64,000 nt of DNA, from positions 17,711,056 to 17,775,055 of the forward strand of contig JAPFBE010000013.1 of assembly GCA_034336665.1 (NCBI GenBank), in the 5' to 3' direction. This document shows positions 25,682-38,352 of this stretch, one piece after another (position 1 is the first letter of the stretch; each line of letters starts with the position of its first letter). The notes under the pieces are model-generated. The model ran no database searches, was not told the DNA's origin, and was given only the letters and a program-made list of their open reading frames with translations. The DNA comes from Luscinia megarhynchos. Taxonomy: Eukaryota > Chordata > Aves > Passeriformes > Turdidae. Made by a program: the position numbers and the translations under genes.

Positions 25682-28600
25682 AAGTAATCTTATTAGAAGT
25701 TCTACCAAATATGGTATCCATATCAAATCTTTTTAATTCCTCCCACCTAATCCCCTTTACCCCCAAAGTGTAACATAAATGTATTAGTCAGATTAGCAGC
25801 ACATTCAGGAATAATCCCTTCCAAAACAAGAGACCTATGTGTTTTTTTCCTGATCCCCAAACTTTTGTTTGTATTAATTATTCTAAAGCTGACTGACAGT
25901 GTGAATAATACTCTTCCCCCCTCTAGTCTGAATAGCAATTAAGGAATTTGCATTTTCTGCATCTTTTTCTCACAAAATAAGTTATTTTCTATGCATTTTC
26001 TGTTTTGAGCAATTGCCTGCTCTGAGTCTCGCTGAAGCCTGTGGCCAGGCTCACAAATGAATGTCTTCATCTCCTTCTTAGCTTAACAGCACTTGCATAA
26101 AGCACAAAACACATGCAGGAGTATGGCAGCCTTGGGATGGGGAAAGAATGCCAAGCACAGTAGCTTTCTTTCTCTGGAAGTTCCTTAGATGTACTTTCCC
26201 ACATGATCTCAAGACCATAAGTTAGTTACTGCTCTTGCCTGTTGGAGACCACAGATTCCACCCAGAGGAATGCTGCTAGCCAAAAGAATGAGATGCATTT
26301 TCTTATTGTGGCGTTAAAAATTTGGAATGCTTTTTTGGGTGCCTTGAAAAAATTTCCTTTCCATTGTTTAAGCCATCGAAAAAACTGAGACTACATTATG
26401 AAGATCACATCCATGCAGCAGAACTCACACAAATGGCAACAAAAAAAAAAGCTTTCAACCAGTCTGTGGCAGCTTGCTTTGAGAGACTCAGCAGATGTGT
26501 GCACATATGATCAGAGGAAAGTGCACTAGACACTTGTGTGTATGCATTGTCCTTTCTGAGCTCTCTTGTCCATTTAGCATGTTTTCTTGATGCATCAATA
26601 AAGGGAAGCAAGGTGACTAGGCAGGCTGCACGTTTTATCGACGTTCTAATACTCAGCTGTTTTGAGAAGATATATTGGCTGAGAAATTCCATTTCATAAG
26701 CTGATGGCTTCTTGTATGACTCTGCAAATTGCTGAAGTGCTGCTGAAATTCTTCCATTTTTCTTCAAAACCTTTTCTTTCCATACTGGAAACTTCATGAG
26801 TTTATTGTACTTCAGTCTCTCACATGTTAACTATGGGGAGACTTCCCTCTGGCAAAACCAGAACATATCAAACATAAATCAAAAAATCAAACATATTCAA
26901 GTATTCATTATACCATTAAAAAAAAAAAAAGGTTAAAGAAAAAGTTTTAAATCTGAGAAAGAGGTTAATTTTGTGTTAAAACTCTTACTTTCACACACTT
27001 ACTTGCATGCACACACACCTGTAACAAGAAAGAAATTTCCAATTTCCTGATTCCACTTAGGAAAAGAAAACAGACAGCTTCTGCCTAAATGAATGCCAAG
27101 TCCCATTTTCAAATGTGCTCTAGCTCTTGGGAACCTTGGGACACAGGAGTTAACAGGATTGATCTGGTAAAACACTTCTAAATAAGTACCACTAGCATAA
27201 CATTTCTGGATGTTCTTTGTTCCTTGGGGACAAAGCAGTGCAAGTGCCATTTGGAGACTTTATCATAGGCTCCCAGATCTCATCTGCAGCAGGACACATG
27301 ACCTTCCATCAAGCAAAAATTCTGTATAATTTACAGGAAGTCCTTTGAGGTCCTTTACTCCTTATTTTCATTGCAGCTACTGAAATGCTGGGCTGGCTCA
27401 GAATGCAGCTCAAGGTGTTTATGACACTAAAAATACTAATTCTAGGAGTAAAGTATCAAGTCTTTGGATTGATGAGACAGATATGGTTAATAACAGGAAA
27501 GACACCAACAAAATGCCACTAGCCTGCTGAGTGGGAATGCATAATACACCATGGCCATATGGACTCAAGTGAGTAATTACATATGAGTAACCCATCTGAT
27601 CTTTCATGTAGCCAGGCTTTTATCTCAGACAGTCCCTTTTCCTGTGCTATTACCAGCTTTTTGTTCTAATGAAGAACATCCTCCCCTTTCACCACCCTTA
27701 TCATGTCTAAGTAATCATTATACACAGATGCACAGAGGTGAACTACTCAAAGCAGAGACATGCTAGGAAACTGTAAAACCTCTTTTTTGGAAAGCCAGGA
27801 CAACCTGTACAGGCTCATTTGTTACCAGTAGACAATCCAAATATGTCTGATTTTACTGGGAACTCCTGCAAATTTTATCATGATTCACATAGTGAAGAGA
27901 GTGAATGAATGCATTTCAAAAAAAAAAAAAAAAAAACAACAAAGCAAATCCACTTTTCTTTCTTTTAGAATGACATACTTCATTATAAGGTACAGAAAGA
28001 AAGAGAATTGTATTTGATCATTACATCAATAGACTCACTGGTCAGCTCAAGGGGAGGAGAAGGATGCTGGACTCTTTAGGAACCTCATATTTTGGAAATA
28101 CACAGTATATATCCCACAGTGGAGGCATAATATCTCAGCATAAATTTCCCTCTTGTCTTTATATCTGTATTGAAAACTCAGAAACAGCTTTAAATGTGAA
28201 ATGAGTGTTTATCTCTCAGATTACACACAAGAAGCAGAGGCAAGAAGAACAGAATAGCAGAGCTATGATCTGAAAAACATAATTGTGACTGGGAAATAAG
28301 AATGTAGATTGTGGGAGAAAGTGACAAAATTCTACTCTTGTTAGCTTTGTGGAACTTCATAAAAATACAGAAGGGTTTGCTAATGTTGTCTTCAGGCATT
28401 TCTGTGTTAATAATTTTGTTTAAAAAGAGACAAAAGAGGAATGGCCAGGGCAGAGCAGGGGACATTTAAACAAGTGAACAGATGCACTTGTTTATCTCAA
28501 GTGGGGACAAAACTGGAATAATTCCAGGTTGACCTGAGTCACAGGAAATTTCTCTAATATGAGAAGGAGATTGAAAACAGGCGTCATTACTGTCAGTAAT

Positions 28601-31600
28601 AGCTTCCTTTTGGTTAATTTTTTAATATTCACAGGAACTGTTCCAGTGTACCCCTTCCTGATGGGTGCTACAGAGGGGTTACACTTTCATATCTCGTGTG
28701 ATATCAAACCACAGCCTCCTGGGAGACTTTACAACGTGTAAGAAGCTCAAACCGTGTGCAATAAAGAACCTGACACACCTCAGAGCAGCTTTGGCTTCCA
28801 GCTGTAGACACAGAACACACAAGCTTGCAGGAGTGTCTGTTATGTCCATTTAGAAACTGATTGCACCATGCTGGCACCAAAATGTTTATGATAATTTGCT
28901 TGATTCCTCTAAGGAAGTAATTTTACTCACTTTTGTTCATGTCTAATGTTGAAGGCTTTCTTAACCCACACACAGGAATCAGTTAGACACAGCAAATCTG
29001 ATGGAAAGAAAATTTTCCTAAAATACTGGCTAGGGAGTTCCAGCCACACCAACAGATCTCTTACAAACTCCTCTCTGTGGCTCTGAAAAGAGATATTTGC
29101 TTAGACTGAAGGCAAAGATGGGCAAAATTCCACTCTGTGGTCCAAAGCATAATTTTTTGCCAATTTGCATGAGATGAAAGTTTGCTGTGCTTTTAGGGAA
29201 AGAAAAATGTCAACCATTTGACTAAAAAAATGAGCCCTTTGCAGCAAACACTCATTGCTTTCTTTTTCTCTACACAGAAAAATTCATCTCCTTTATATAA
29301 AAGAAAGGGCATTAAGAAAATGTGTTTTTTCATTTCTTTGAAGGTGTAAGGTCCCCATGGAAGACAGTTTTTCCCCTGTAGCTGTAGGTTCTTGAAATCT
29401 TGGACCTGATTTTTTTTTTTTTCTCAGTTGGTAGCTTGTAGCCACATTAACCCCATTAAAATCTCTTGTTCTGCTCCAGATTGACACTGGAGTACCTCTG
29501 ACAGACAAAGACAGGTACCTGCACCTGGGATTAGTTCCATTTACCCTGTGCAGCAACAAAAGCTCTTGTTTCTTGGGAAGGCAGGAGACAGTCTTCTGAT
29601 TTGCTATGAAGTTATTAATGTTGCTTGATATTTGCTTTGACAGCTACTCTGTACCCTCTTTAATCATCTTCATCATGGTTCACAGCTCTTTTTTCCCTTC
29701 ATTTCACTTTTGCTTATGCTTCTTAGGGAAAATTGCAACATACAACTTGATAAATCTTTCAGCCCTCCATGTATTTTGTCCCTTTGTCTTAACTTTCAAA
29801 GTTTCACTGTTTCACGTTTTTTTTCCTAGTCTTCATTAAGAGAACAAAGAAATATTCCAGATGACATACTACTGGAGTATAGTTTTAAAAAAAATACTCT
29901 GACTCTCATGGGAGAAAATTAGTGTGCAGCTCACATCCACTCAGCAAGAAATTTGGTTATGCATTAAAAGAGCTCCTTCAATCCTTGAGAAAACTTTAAA
30001 AAATTGTATTATGAACATTAGTTGCCTGTCTTTATTATATTTGGCTGCCTTTCCTTTGAAGTTAATGATAATACTTAGAGGAGCAACCTCTGCTACACAA
30101 GAGCTGTCTCCTCTGATGATGCTTTTTTGAACCATTTCCCACTTTGTCACCTGTATTCCATTTCCTGGGACACACTGTTCCCTGTGAAGCTGCAGCTGTG
30201 TCTGCCTTGTGTGCTGTCAGTCAGGCTCCCATCTCTGCCTGCCTGCAGTGCAGGACTACAGATTCTCTAAGGAATGTCAGTGCCATCCAGAGCTCCCCCA
30301 ACAATCCTGTTCCCTGCCAGAGCAGGGGTGCAACCTGGTTTGGAACTCCATGGTCCAGCTTGGAGCTTGAAGAAACCTACACCAGTCTGGGGAATTAATG
30401 AAAAAAAAATCAACCAAAGAACACCCCACTCTAAAAGTAAAGTTCAACAAAAATAGGAAAAGAGAAAAATTCTCCAATTATCTGTCAGGTGCATGGAAAA
30501 TAATATTGTACTTAAAGTTTTATGAACAGAAGGCCCTGACTTCAAATTCCTGGGATAAAAATTCTGTTCCTCTCAATCACATTAAATGCATTCTTTTCAT
30601 GTCAGTAGATTGTATACATCACAGAAAAGAAATGGCTCTTGATATCTGGTGGTTTCAAAGTCAGATGATTACGATCTAAGTTTAGCGTCTTGGTGCCTTA
30701 CAGGGAAAATCCATTTAGAAATATAACAGGGAAAGCAAGAGCAGAGCTACTCCACTTTGATTTCCAGCTAGGGTATATCTAGGAACTGAAAACACACAGG
30801 TCTGGTCTTTTCCTTGTTTTTCATGGACTGTAATATTCATGAGAAGGTCACAAGGTGGCTACTTGCCCCACATGGATACCCTTTATGTCTCTGCTCAGAG
30901 AAAAACAACATTTAGCATTTAGGGTGGAAACGCAGAGCTTTCATAAGGTGACTTTCTCTCTTTCAGTAAAATCTCCCTGTCCAGCTTTACCCTGATGCAC
31001 ATGAGAAGAGTCTCCAGTTCAGCTGCTGCAACATCAAAACCCACCCGAGACAGCAGTCTCCCAAAAGCCACTCTGTATCACATCATCTGACTCTTCTTAA
31101 TTAATTTTCTTTGTTGTATGGAGAGCATCCAGGAGCTAATTGTTCTGATGAGACAGATAAAGCATCAAAGGATGTTTTAAAATGAGTTTTGAAATGCAGC
31201 ACGCTGGCAGTCCTGCAGCCTGGAGCCCAGCAGCATCCAAGCAGCCTGTGCCAGGAAAAGCTGGTCCTTGGGGTGTGTGAGCACTGCCTCAGCAGCTCAT
31301 CCCTGCAGGGCAGGAAGGACTTGGTGTGCACTTTGACCCCCAGAGTTTTGCCTCCTCAGCTGAGGCTGCTGTCAAGAATGCCAGGGTCTCTCAATGCAAG
31401 GAAAAGGGGTCATAAGTGCAGTGATAGAAGATGATTCCCTGATCTTTTAACTCCCCCCTCGAAATTCCATTCCTCTATCCCATGTTCAGTCTCACTAATT
31501 TACAACAAGCCCAAGGTAGCCCCCAGACAGTAATGAGTTTTAGCAAATGGAAGGGTGAATGGATTGGAACCCCTGACCCAAAAATTAAAAAGCTCCATAT

Positions 31601-33852
31601 GTAGTTATCTGTGCATTCAGAGTTTGTCTATATCTCACTAAGAGCACAGCAGATAGTTCTGTTTTCTGATCAGCTCCTTCCACTTCATGAAGATAACTAC
31701 CTCAGCCAGAAACAGGAAGCACTCAAACCTCACTACCTGATGCTTAAGTTTTCTCTCTAGCCTAACAGAACAAGAAAGTAATGTAGGAATCCATAAGCCC
31801 AATTCAAGTCACTATAATTTAATTTTTTTCCCTTAAAAAGATTGCTCACAAGATGAAAAACAAAAAATGTAACAGAATTAAAATCAAAGGATAGTTTAAG
31901 TGAGAGATTAAGGCAGTACATAGGCACATATCCATTGGTCTTCAAGTGACTTCCACAGAGGCACAAGAGCTGTCATGATCAGGACTCCTCTTTGAAACAA
32001 GGTCTTGGAAAAGAGACAAGTGGACAGAAAACAAAGAAAATATGGGAAACTTTTTTAACCGTCTTTTAAATGATCTGAAAAGGAATCAGAGAAGAAAAAT
32101 ATCTGAGAGAAACACAGGAAACAGGTAAGAAAGCTGTGCTCAATTTGCTAGGAAAGAAAAAAGCAAGGTCACAGTGGCATGTGTAGAGGTGCAAAGAGAA
32201 GATGGAGCTCTGTGGGAAAAGCTGCTGGAAACCAAAACACAGACAAGACAGACCAGCCTGGCAGAAAACAGGAGCCCTCATGCTCTGCAAAACAGCATAT
32301 TCCTTCCCCATCTCCTGTGCTCCCAACACTGAGGGACCAGTCTCAGTTCCCAACTTTTGCAGGAAAGAGAGGCAGAAAATTGTATGCAAAATGACTTTAC
32401 GTCCCGTGGAATAAACAGCAAGTATCAAGACAAAATTTTCTCCTGTCCCTGACTGTCAGCATTTTTCTGGGATGGAGGTCTGTGGTACTGTTTTGATAAC
32501 AGAGCTTGTTGATAGGGGTACAAAGGAGGCTCTTGGAGGTCAAACATCACCCTTGGAAGTGGAGCGACAAGTTCACCAGACTAACAATGTTGTTTTTGGT
32601 GTTCAACCTTAAACAAAACATGAAGCATGCAGGGTAAAAGAAAAGCAGAGTTATAAACATGAAATGAAACAAGTTTCTTGAAGTTCTATTTAAAATGAAA
32701 GCATAAAAAGTTTGTATTTTAACAGAAAATAATCACATATGGACAGAAAAAAAAACAACCAAAGAGCTGCTGTTAGGACTACAATGGGGAAAGTATTCAG
32801 AAGAGATATATCACCTGTCACTTAGTATTTCTATAATTCAGGCCAAGTAACTGAAATGATCAGCCAGTCCAGCCTGGCTGGAAAAGCTATTTTCCTGTGT
32901 TAGAGCTCAGATTTTATTTTATGTTATTTTCAGTAGTGTTGATGGAATGAGCTGAAGAGATGAAGAGATTAAGCTACACCTATGCTGCAATAAAGATCTG
33001 TGGACAGAATTTATCTCCAGATCAGAGCTCAGGGCCGGACTTGGAGGCAGGGTGTACAGTCAGTGAGTGCAGTGACTTTGGTGGCCATTTGCCACAAATG
33101 CCAGCAGCACACCCTGCACCTCTCAGCATTTGGCCTTATGCACAGAGGTCTGAAATTAACTTTTGGTCAGATGGTTCTCTCCCAAGGATAGATGGAGTTT
33201 CACTGAAAACCTTGTCCCATGCTGTGTGAGATTATAGTCTTAATATGTTCTGCTATCCTGGTGTGTTAGAATCCTTTGCAGTGAGGCAAACACCACATCC
33301 CTGAAATAAAAATACCTAAGAGATACAGAAAGAACCAACAGGAAAGAAAATGGATATTTGTAAGGAGTTCTTGAAAACAAGACTTTCCTCTTCTGTGTTT
33401 TGATTATATTTTTGCCTTCCAAATGGGGCAAAATATTAGCATTTTCCTCATTTTTTCCCTTCAAATGCAATTTTCAAAACCTTTCAATTCAATATTGACT
33501 CAATAGCATAATTTTTGACATACATTTCAAAGCACATTTCAAAAAATCAGAGGTCATTGCAAAGTAAAACTTCAAAAAACTTTGTAAAAAGCATCTTCAA
33601 AGCTTCTTATTAGAAATAATGACATTTCAGCATAATTGACAGAGCACTAGATTTTGTGAAGTCAAAACGGAAAGATGTTGTTGAAGCGAGTTTGGAACTT
33701 GGCTGTAATATTCTCTCTAAATTTGAAATAACTAAAAACTAAAAACACAGTGATCTTTTGGCCACATGACCCAGTTAGGGTGGTAACAGCACGGGACATT
33801 CCTCAGGATTTCCATTCCAGAAAGAAGAGTTTGCTGCTGAAAGCTGAGCTCA

Positions 33853-33960
33853 GGATTATCATCCCCATGTCCCTGTGAGGTGAGAGGACTTGCCCAAGGC
33901 CATGGTGAGAGTCAGAGCTGAAGGTAGGTAAGATGATAGTCTTGCAATCAGACCATGGTT
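33853..33960 (-). mobile_element. MIR-like ancient SINE fragment
   Basis: The plus strand reads like the complement of the MIR core: ATTATCATCCCCAT, then GTGAGGTGAGAGGACTTGCC, then CAAGGCCATGG, then GAGTCAGAGCTGAA. The order and spacing match the MIR consensus as I know it (the 'attatcatccccat ... gaggttaagtgacttgcccaagg' region). MIR copies are rare but present in bird genomes. The element is degraded, with uncertain ends. Confidence 0.6.
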
Positions 33961-36339
33961 TTCCTCCATGGGAAGCAGTGGAAAAGAAAAAGAACTAGTT
34001 GTCCATATTGTTTAAAGGAGCTTGAAAGTTTTATTACTATGACAGCAATTTCTTCTGGGAATCCTGCATAAAACTGGCAGCACATCCTCACATGATGGGG
34101 AGAACGTCCCTGTATCAGAGACTTTTGCAGCTTGGAGTTTGGGCATCCTAAACGGAGGAATTTGCCTTATGACCATGGGGCTGGCCAGAGGGGCCAGAAA
34201 GGCAAGCAGGACTGGTTGCTGGCCTGGCTTTTGCTGTTTACCCATTGTCAACACAAATTTACTCACATATCACCACCCTGTTGGTTACAAAGGCTGCAAG
34301 TACTGTTTGGTTCTTCTCCCCTTTTCAAACCTGGAAATGTATTTCACATCTTTGTCCTCCCAGACTCTACTCTGTAGCATTCTGTTTATATGACAATGGT
34401 GAGATACCACGTTCTTTTCACAAACTAGAAGCCAGGTTTCTTTTCCATGCATCCATTATAGAGAGAGAATAAGGAAATGAATACTCTCATATCCATTATA
34501 GATATCAAGAGACTGAATCTACCTTTTTATTCCAAGAGCTAGGGATGACTACATAGCTCATGAATTACAAAGCAATTTTGAGACACAACAGCAGCAGAAG
34601 CAGTAGTAGTGTTTGGCACAATGTACCACACAGATGTGATATCCAGAGATTGAAAAGGAAAGGGAATTTCTGTCTATTTACCCATCCATCTCGTTTCTGT
34701 GTGGCTTTTACTTCCAATGTGGGGAAATAAAATCTTTTGCATGCTATTTTTTCCATGCCTACTCTAGTTAAATGCTGTTGATTTATGAAGCCTATATCAG
34801 TGGCATAAAATATAAGTATGTCACAGAATTTGAGGAGGTATGTTCAGACAAATATGCTGGAATACCTGAATCTGTGAATTAAGATGCATAGTAAAAAAAC
34901 AATAAATATGTTGTTACCATAAATTAAAGCTGTAAAGATTTTTTTTTCTTACTTGCTGGTGAAGGGAGCTATCTCTCCAGTGTCAAGACTGAACTGCAGG
35001 GCACTAATAAAACATGACACAAATAACAAATAAATTTCCTCTGTATTGAATGGTTTGAGATTTATTGAGGTCTCTTATACTAAGATCTATTGGGAGTTGT
35101 ATAATCCAATGTATAAAATTTATAGCTAGGAGATAAAATGCGGATAAAATAACCATTGCCTTACAATATTATTTCAACTCTTGCATCAAATTTGAATATT
35201 GTTTAAGACAAAACATGAAGCTTTGGTGGAAAATGGCATTTCCACTGAGTGAAAGTCATGACAGTACGTTGAAACTGAATTATGAAGAGAGAGAACATCG
35301 AGTTTTCCTGACATTTTACAAGTACATAGATTTACATATAAAGTAGTGATCAACTCTCTTGGAGCTAGGGGTTTTAGTCATTTGTACACATGTATTTTGT
35401 TTCCAGTTTTCAACAGATTTCTGTTCCTCTTAGCACATAGTTTAGCACAAGCATCCTATCTTGACTAATTCAAGCTGTATGGAGCAGATCTTCAACTGGA
35501 GACACAGCACAGTGTTGCATTGATTTATGCCATCTTAAAATCTGGCCAAGTCCAGCTCTGAAAATGAATTCCAAGAAACCTGACTGCATGGATACAAGTG
35601 TGAGTACGGACTGTAGCTATGATTCTGTTTTCATTCATGGTAGCATCAGTTCAGAGATAAAACAATTACTTCCATGTTGGCTTGAATGTAAGCCAGCAGG
35701 AGGAAAAAACAATTAATTTTTTGGACCTAATCTTACCTCTGCCTGAATTCTGTGAATTGGTGAAACTGCACTGACATAAAACTGTGATCACTCCCTATTT
35801 ATACACAGGAACAGCAATGGCTTCACATCTTATTCTACTGCTCCATTTTGCAGAATTTGCTACAGCAGATGTTACATTTTTCAAAACCTTATTATCCTTG
35901 ATATCGTCAATTTAACTGAAAAATAAACTGCCCCCTTTTCCATAAGCATAACTTAATTCTTCAAGAAAATTCCCATATGGAAAATTTGGATATGGGAGAT
36001 TGCTACCAGCAAACCTGAGCCTCTTAATAAGAAAGTTTTTCAGGAAAGAAGAGAGGAAAGACCCTCCTTTCCTGTAAATTTAAAGCAGATCTCCTTATTC
36101 TCTGATTTTCAACTATTTTCCTTTAAAGAGATCCTGAAAAACACTGTCACCCACTGAAGAGATCAATCTTCCTTCTCCTGCAATGTAAATTTTTTTGAAA
36201 GGGTTCCACATTGAGGTAAAGTGCACTGGAAATCCAAACCTTCTCTGGAAGCCCAAAGAAGTTGGACAGTTGCAGTGATGGTGCAACCTCCCTCTATGCT
36301 ATTAGACCACCATTTAAACATGGTTTTCAGTATCAATTT
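33961..36339. other. Unique non-coding sequence
   Basis: A 12-bp word ATCCATTATAGA occurs twice, at 34451-34462 and 34491-34502. Apart from this I see no repeat, exon or RNA gene. Confidence 0.5.
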
Positions 36340-36612
36340 CCAGAAAGTGAGAGGCAGAGAAAGCAGCCTCAAGTTGTGACAGAGGAGGTGTAGATTGGCT
36401 AGCATGAAAAAATTTCTTTATTGAAAGGGTTGTCTAGCACTGGAACAATCTGCCCTGGGAAGTAGTGGAATCACCATCCCTGGAGATATTTAAAAGGTGT
36501 GTAGGTGTGGCACTTGGGGACATGGTTTAGAGGTGAACTTGGCAGTGCTGGACTGATGGTTGGACATGATGATTTTAGAGGTCTTTTCCAACCTAAACAA
36601 ATCTATTATTCT
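36340..36612 (+). mobile_element. CR1 LINE, 5'-truncated 3' end
   Basis: The sequence follows the avian CR1 tail closely: CAGCCTCAAGTTGTGACAG, then GAGGTGTAGATTGGCTAGCA, then AAAATTTCTTTATTGAAAGG, then TCACCATCCCTGGAGATATT, then GTGTGGCACTTGGGGACATG, then GAGGTCTTTTCCAACCTAAA. The terminal short repeats are eroded to AATCTATTATTCT. It belongs to a different CR1 subtype from the copy at 11867-12147, which carries the CCTGCCCATGGCAGGG segment instead of the CACTTGGGGACATGGTT segment. No coding part remains. Confidence 0.95.
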
Positions 36613-37597
36613 CTTCTGCCCAGATGGGTTAACAACATTAAATAGCTGTTGATCTAGATATTTATCTATCAGAAAGTTGCCACCTACTCTAGATTATTTA
36701 GCAAAAAACTACCAGCAGCTGTCAGAGGTAATGGTGTGTTTAGTGTTTACTTTGAAACCAGATGCAATCACTGACCTTGAGGTGAAAGGCTCAGTAACTT
36801 CTTCCTAAGTCTTCTCAGCCCTTTTGGTTACACAGTTAAGGTATCTGAGTGAGTTCTTTACAGAAACTGTCCCAGAGATTTAATGGCTAATGCTTTCTCT
36901 GACTGCTTTTACTACTCTAACCTTTCTCCTCTTACAGGCTTAGGGAGCCTGCCCTTCTGAGTGCTATAAATTAGTATAAAAATCTCCTTTCTGCACGTAG
37001 ATTCAGGCACTTATTTTTAGTTTGTGAGTTCGTGGGTTGCTTAGCAGAGGCATGATTCCGTACCTGTTAAAACAATGGATTGAAAAGTTCCTTCCGTTTT
37101 TCATCCCCAAAAAGCATGTGTGGAATGCAGATGATTCTAACCCAGCCATGCACATCAAACCACCCCCAAAGTCATGTCTCTGGTAAGGTCAGAGGTGCAC
37201 AGGCCTTTTTTAGCTCTTTAATAATGATCTAATGTAATATGGGAATGTTCATCGTCCTGACAAAGATATTTACCTTATCTGTTTGGTGCTTGCTTTTTAA
37301 CTGTTTAATATTTGCCCTACAGGCAGAGTAGTGCAAGGACAATTTGGCAAATTATCTGCCACAAAATCAACCCTCCTCTTTTGGATGAAATGCCCACAGT
37401 ACAGGGGAATGGTTTGTCCATAGTATTCCCTGGGAATGGTCCAAATAGTGCCAGCCATGTGTTAGAAGTAAGCTTTTTTGCCTCAAGGGCAATAATTTGG
37501 GGTGGGACATAGGCCATAATGGTTAATGGAAGTGGATGGTTTTGGCAACTGGGGTGCCTCCTGTCACTCTGAGAGTGAGTGCATTTTGCTGCCTCTA

Positions 37598-37680
37598 TTT
37601 TGTTTTGCCTTTTAATTTATCTGTCTGTAAAGTGGGTTTGGTACTTATACTTACCTGCCCATAAGGAGTGGTGTTAGACC
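37598..37680 (+). mobile_element. MIR-like ancient SINE fragment
   Basis: The plus strand carries, in MIR order, TTATCTGTCTGTAAAGTGGG followed by TACTTATACTTACCTGCCC and an ATAAGG..GTG stretch. This matches the MIR 3' half ('cctcatctgtaaaatggggataataatagtacctacctcatagggttgttgtgagg'). Ends are uncertain. Confidence 0.55.
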
Positions 37681-38321
37681 TAAAGAATACAGGCTTTTTG
37701 AACTCCCTGGATGAAAGAAACCACGTAAGTGCAAATTATCCTCTTGTCTAGCCTCTCTGAAGTCTAACCTGCTTTGATGTGATTGTGATCTATGTCACTT
37801 GTAGTGTGTATTATAGGAGGGGTTCTCACAGCAATGAATGTAAGCAAAGCTTTGTATAATACGGAGGAACTCATGAATGTCTAAGTTCAAACACAGGATA
37901 GAAATTATTTTTTTAGGCATAGTTCCAGGCTTTGGTTAAAGTATCTTTAATTTTTAAATTACTTGCTCTCCATTTACAGCTTTCATATCATCTTTGACTC
38001 ATTAGAGGCCAGACCCTCACGCTGGAATGGATCATCAGTATTTTGCTGACACCAATAAAACCTTTGTGATTTGTACTTCACTGAGCACCTAGGCCAATGA
38101 GGGGTACTCAAAAAACACAGCCTGGGGCTGTGATCCATTTCGTTGGTCAGGAAGAGTGATGTGAACAAAAGCTGCCAAATATGAAAGCAGAAATTATTAA
38201 ATTTTATACTCTTGCACTTAAAAGGTAACTGTTTAAGTTAATTAAAACCTCTCTCGATTTGTACCAGCATTCACTTTTGACCTTTGCACTGGGAATGCTT
38301 TGAGGAACTGCTAGCAAATCC

Positions 38322-38352
38322 TTATAAATATATCATTATAAATATTATAAAT
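38322..38352 (+). repeat. Triplicated TTATAAAT
   Basis: Exact copies of TTATAAAT start at 38322, 38336 and 38345, within 31 bp. They lie in an AT-rich block and could be clustered CDX/HOX- or TATA-like sites, or simple AT drift. Confidence 0.6.

Larger units (their letters stand above)
12786..33852. other. Long unique non-coding stretch with scattered simple repeats
   Basis: No exon, RNA gene or clear transposable element is recognisable across this ~21 kb. It holds the listed simple repeats and A/T runs, including A17 at 17399-17415, A13 at 26918-26930, A19 at 27918-27936 and T13 at 29410-29422. Slightly GC-richer patches at about 18100-18330 and 30140-30370 carry chance frames. A 130-codon minus frame at 26405-26797 has no recognisable domain. 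Confidence 0.5.
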
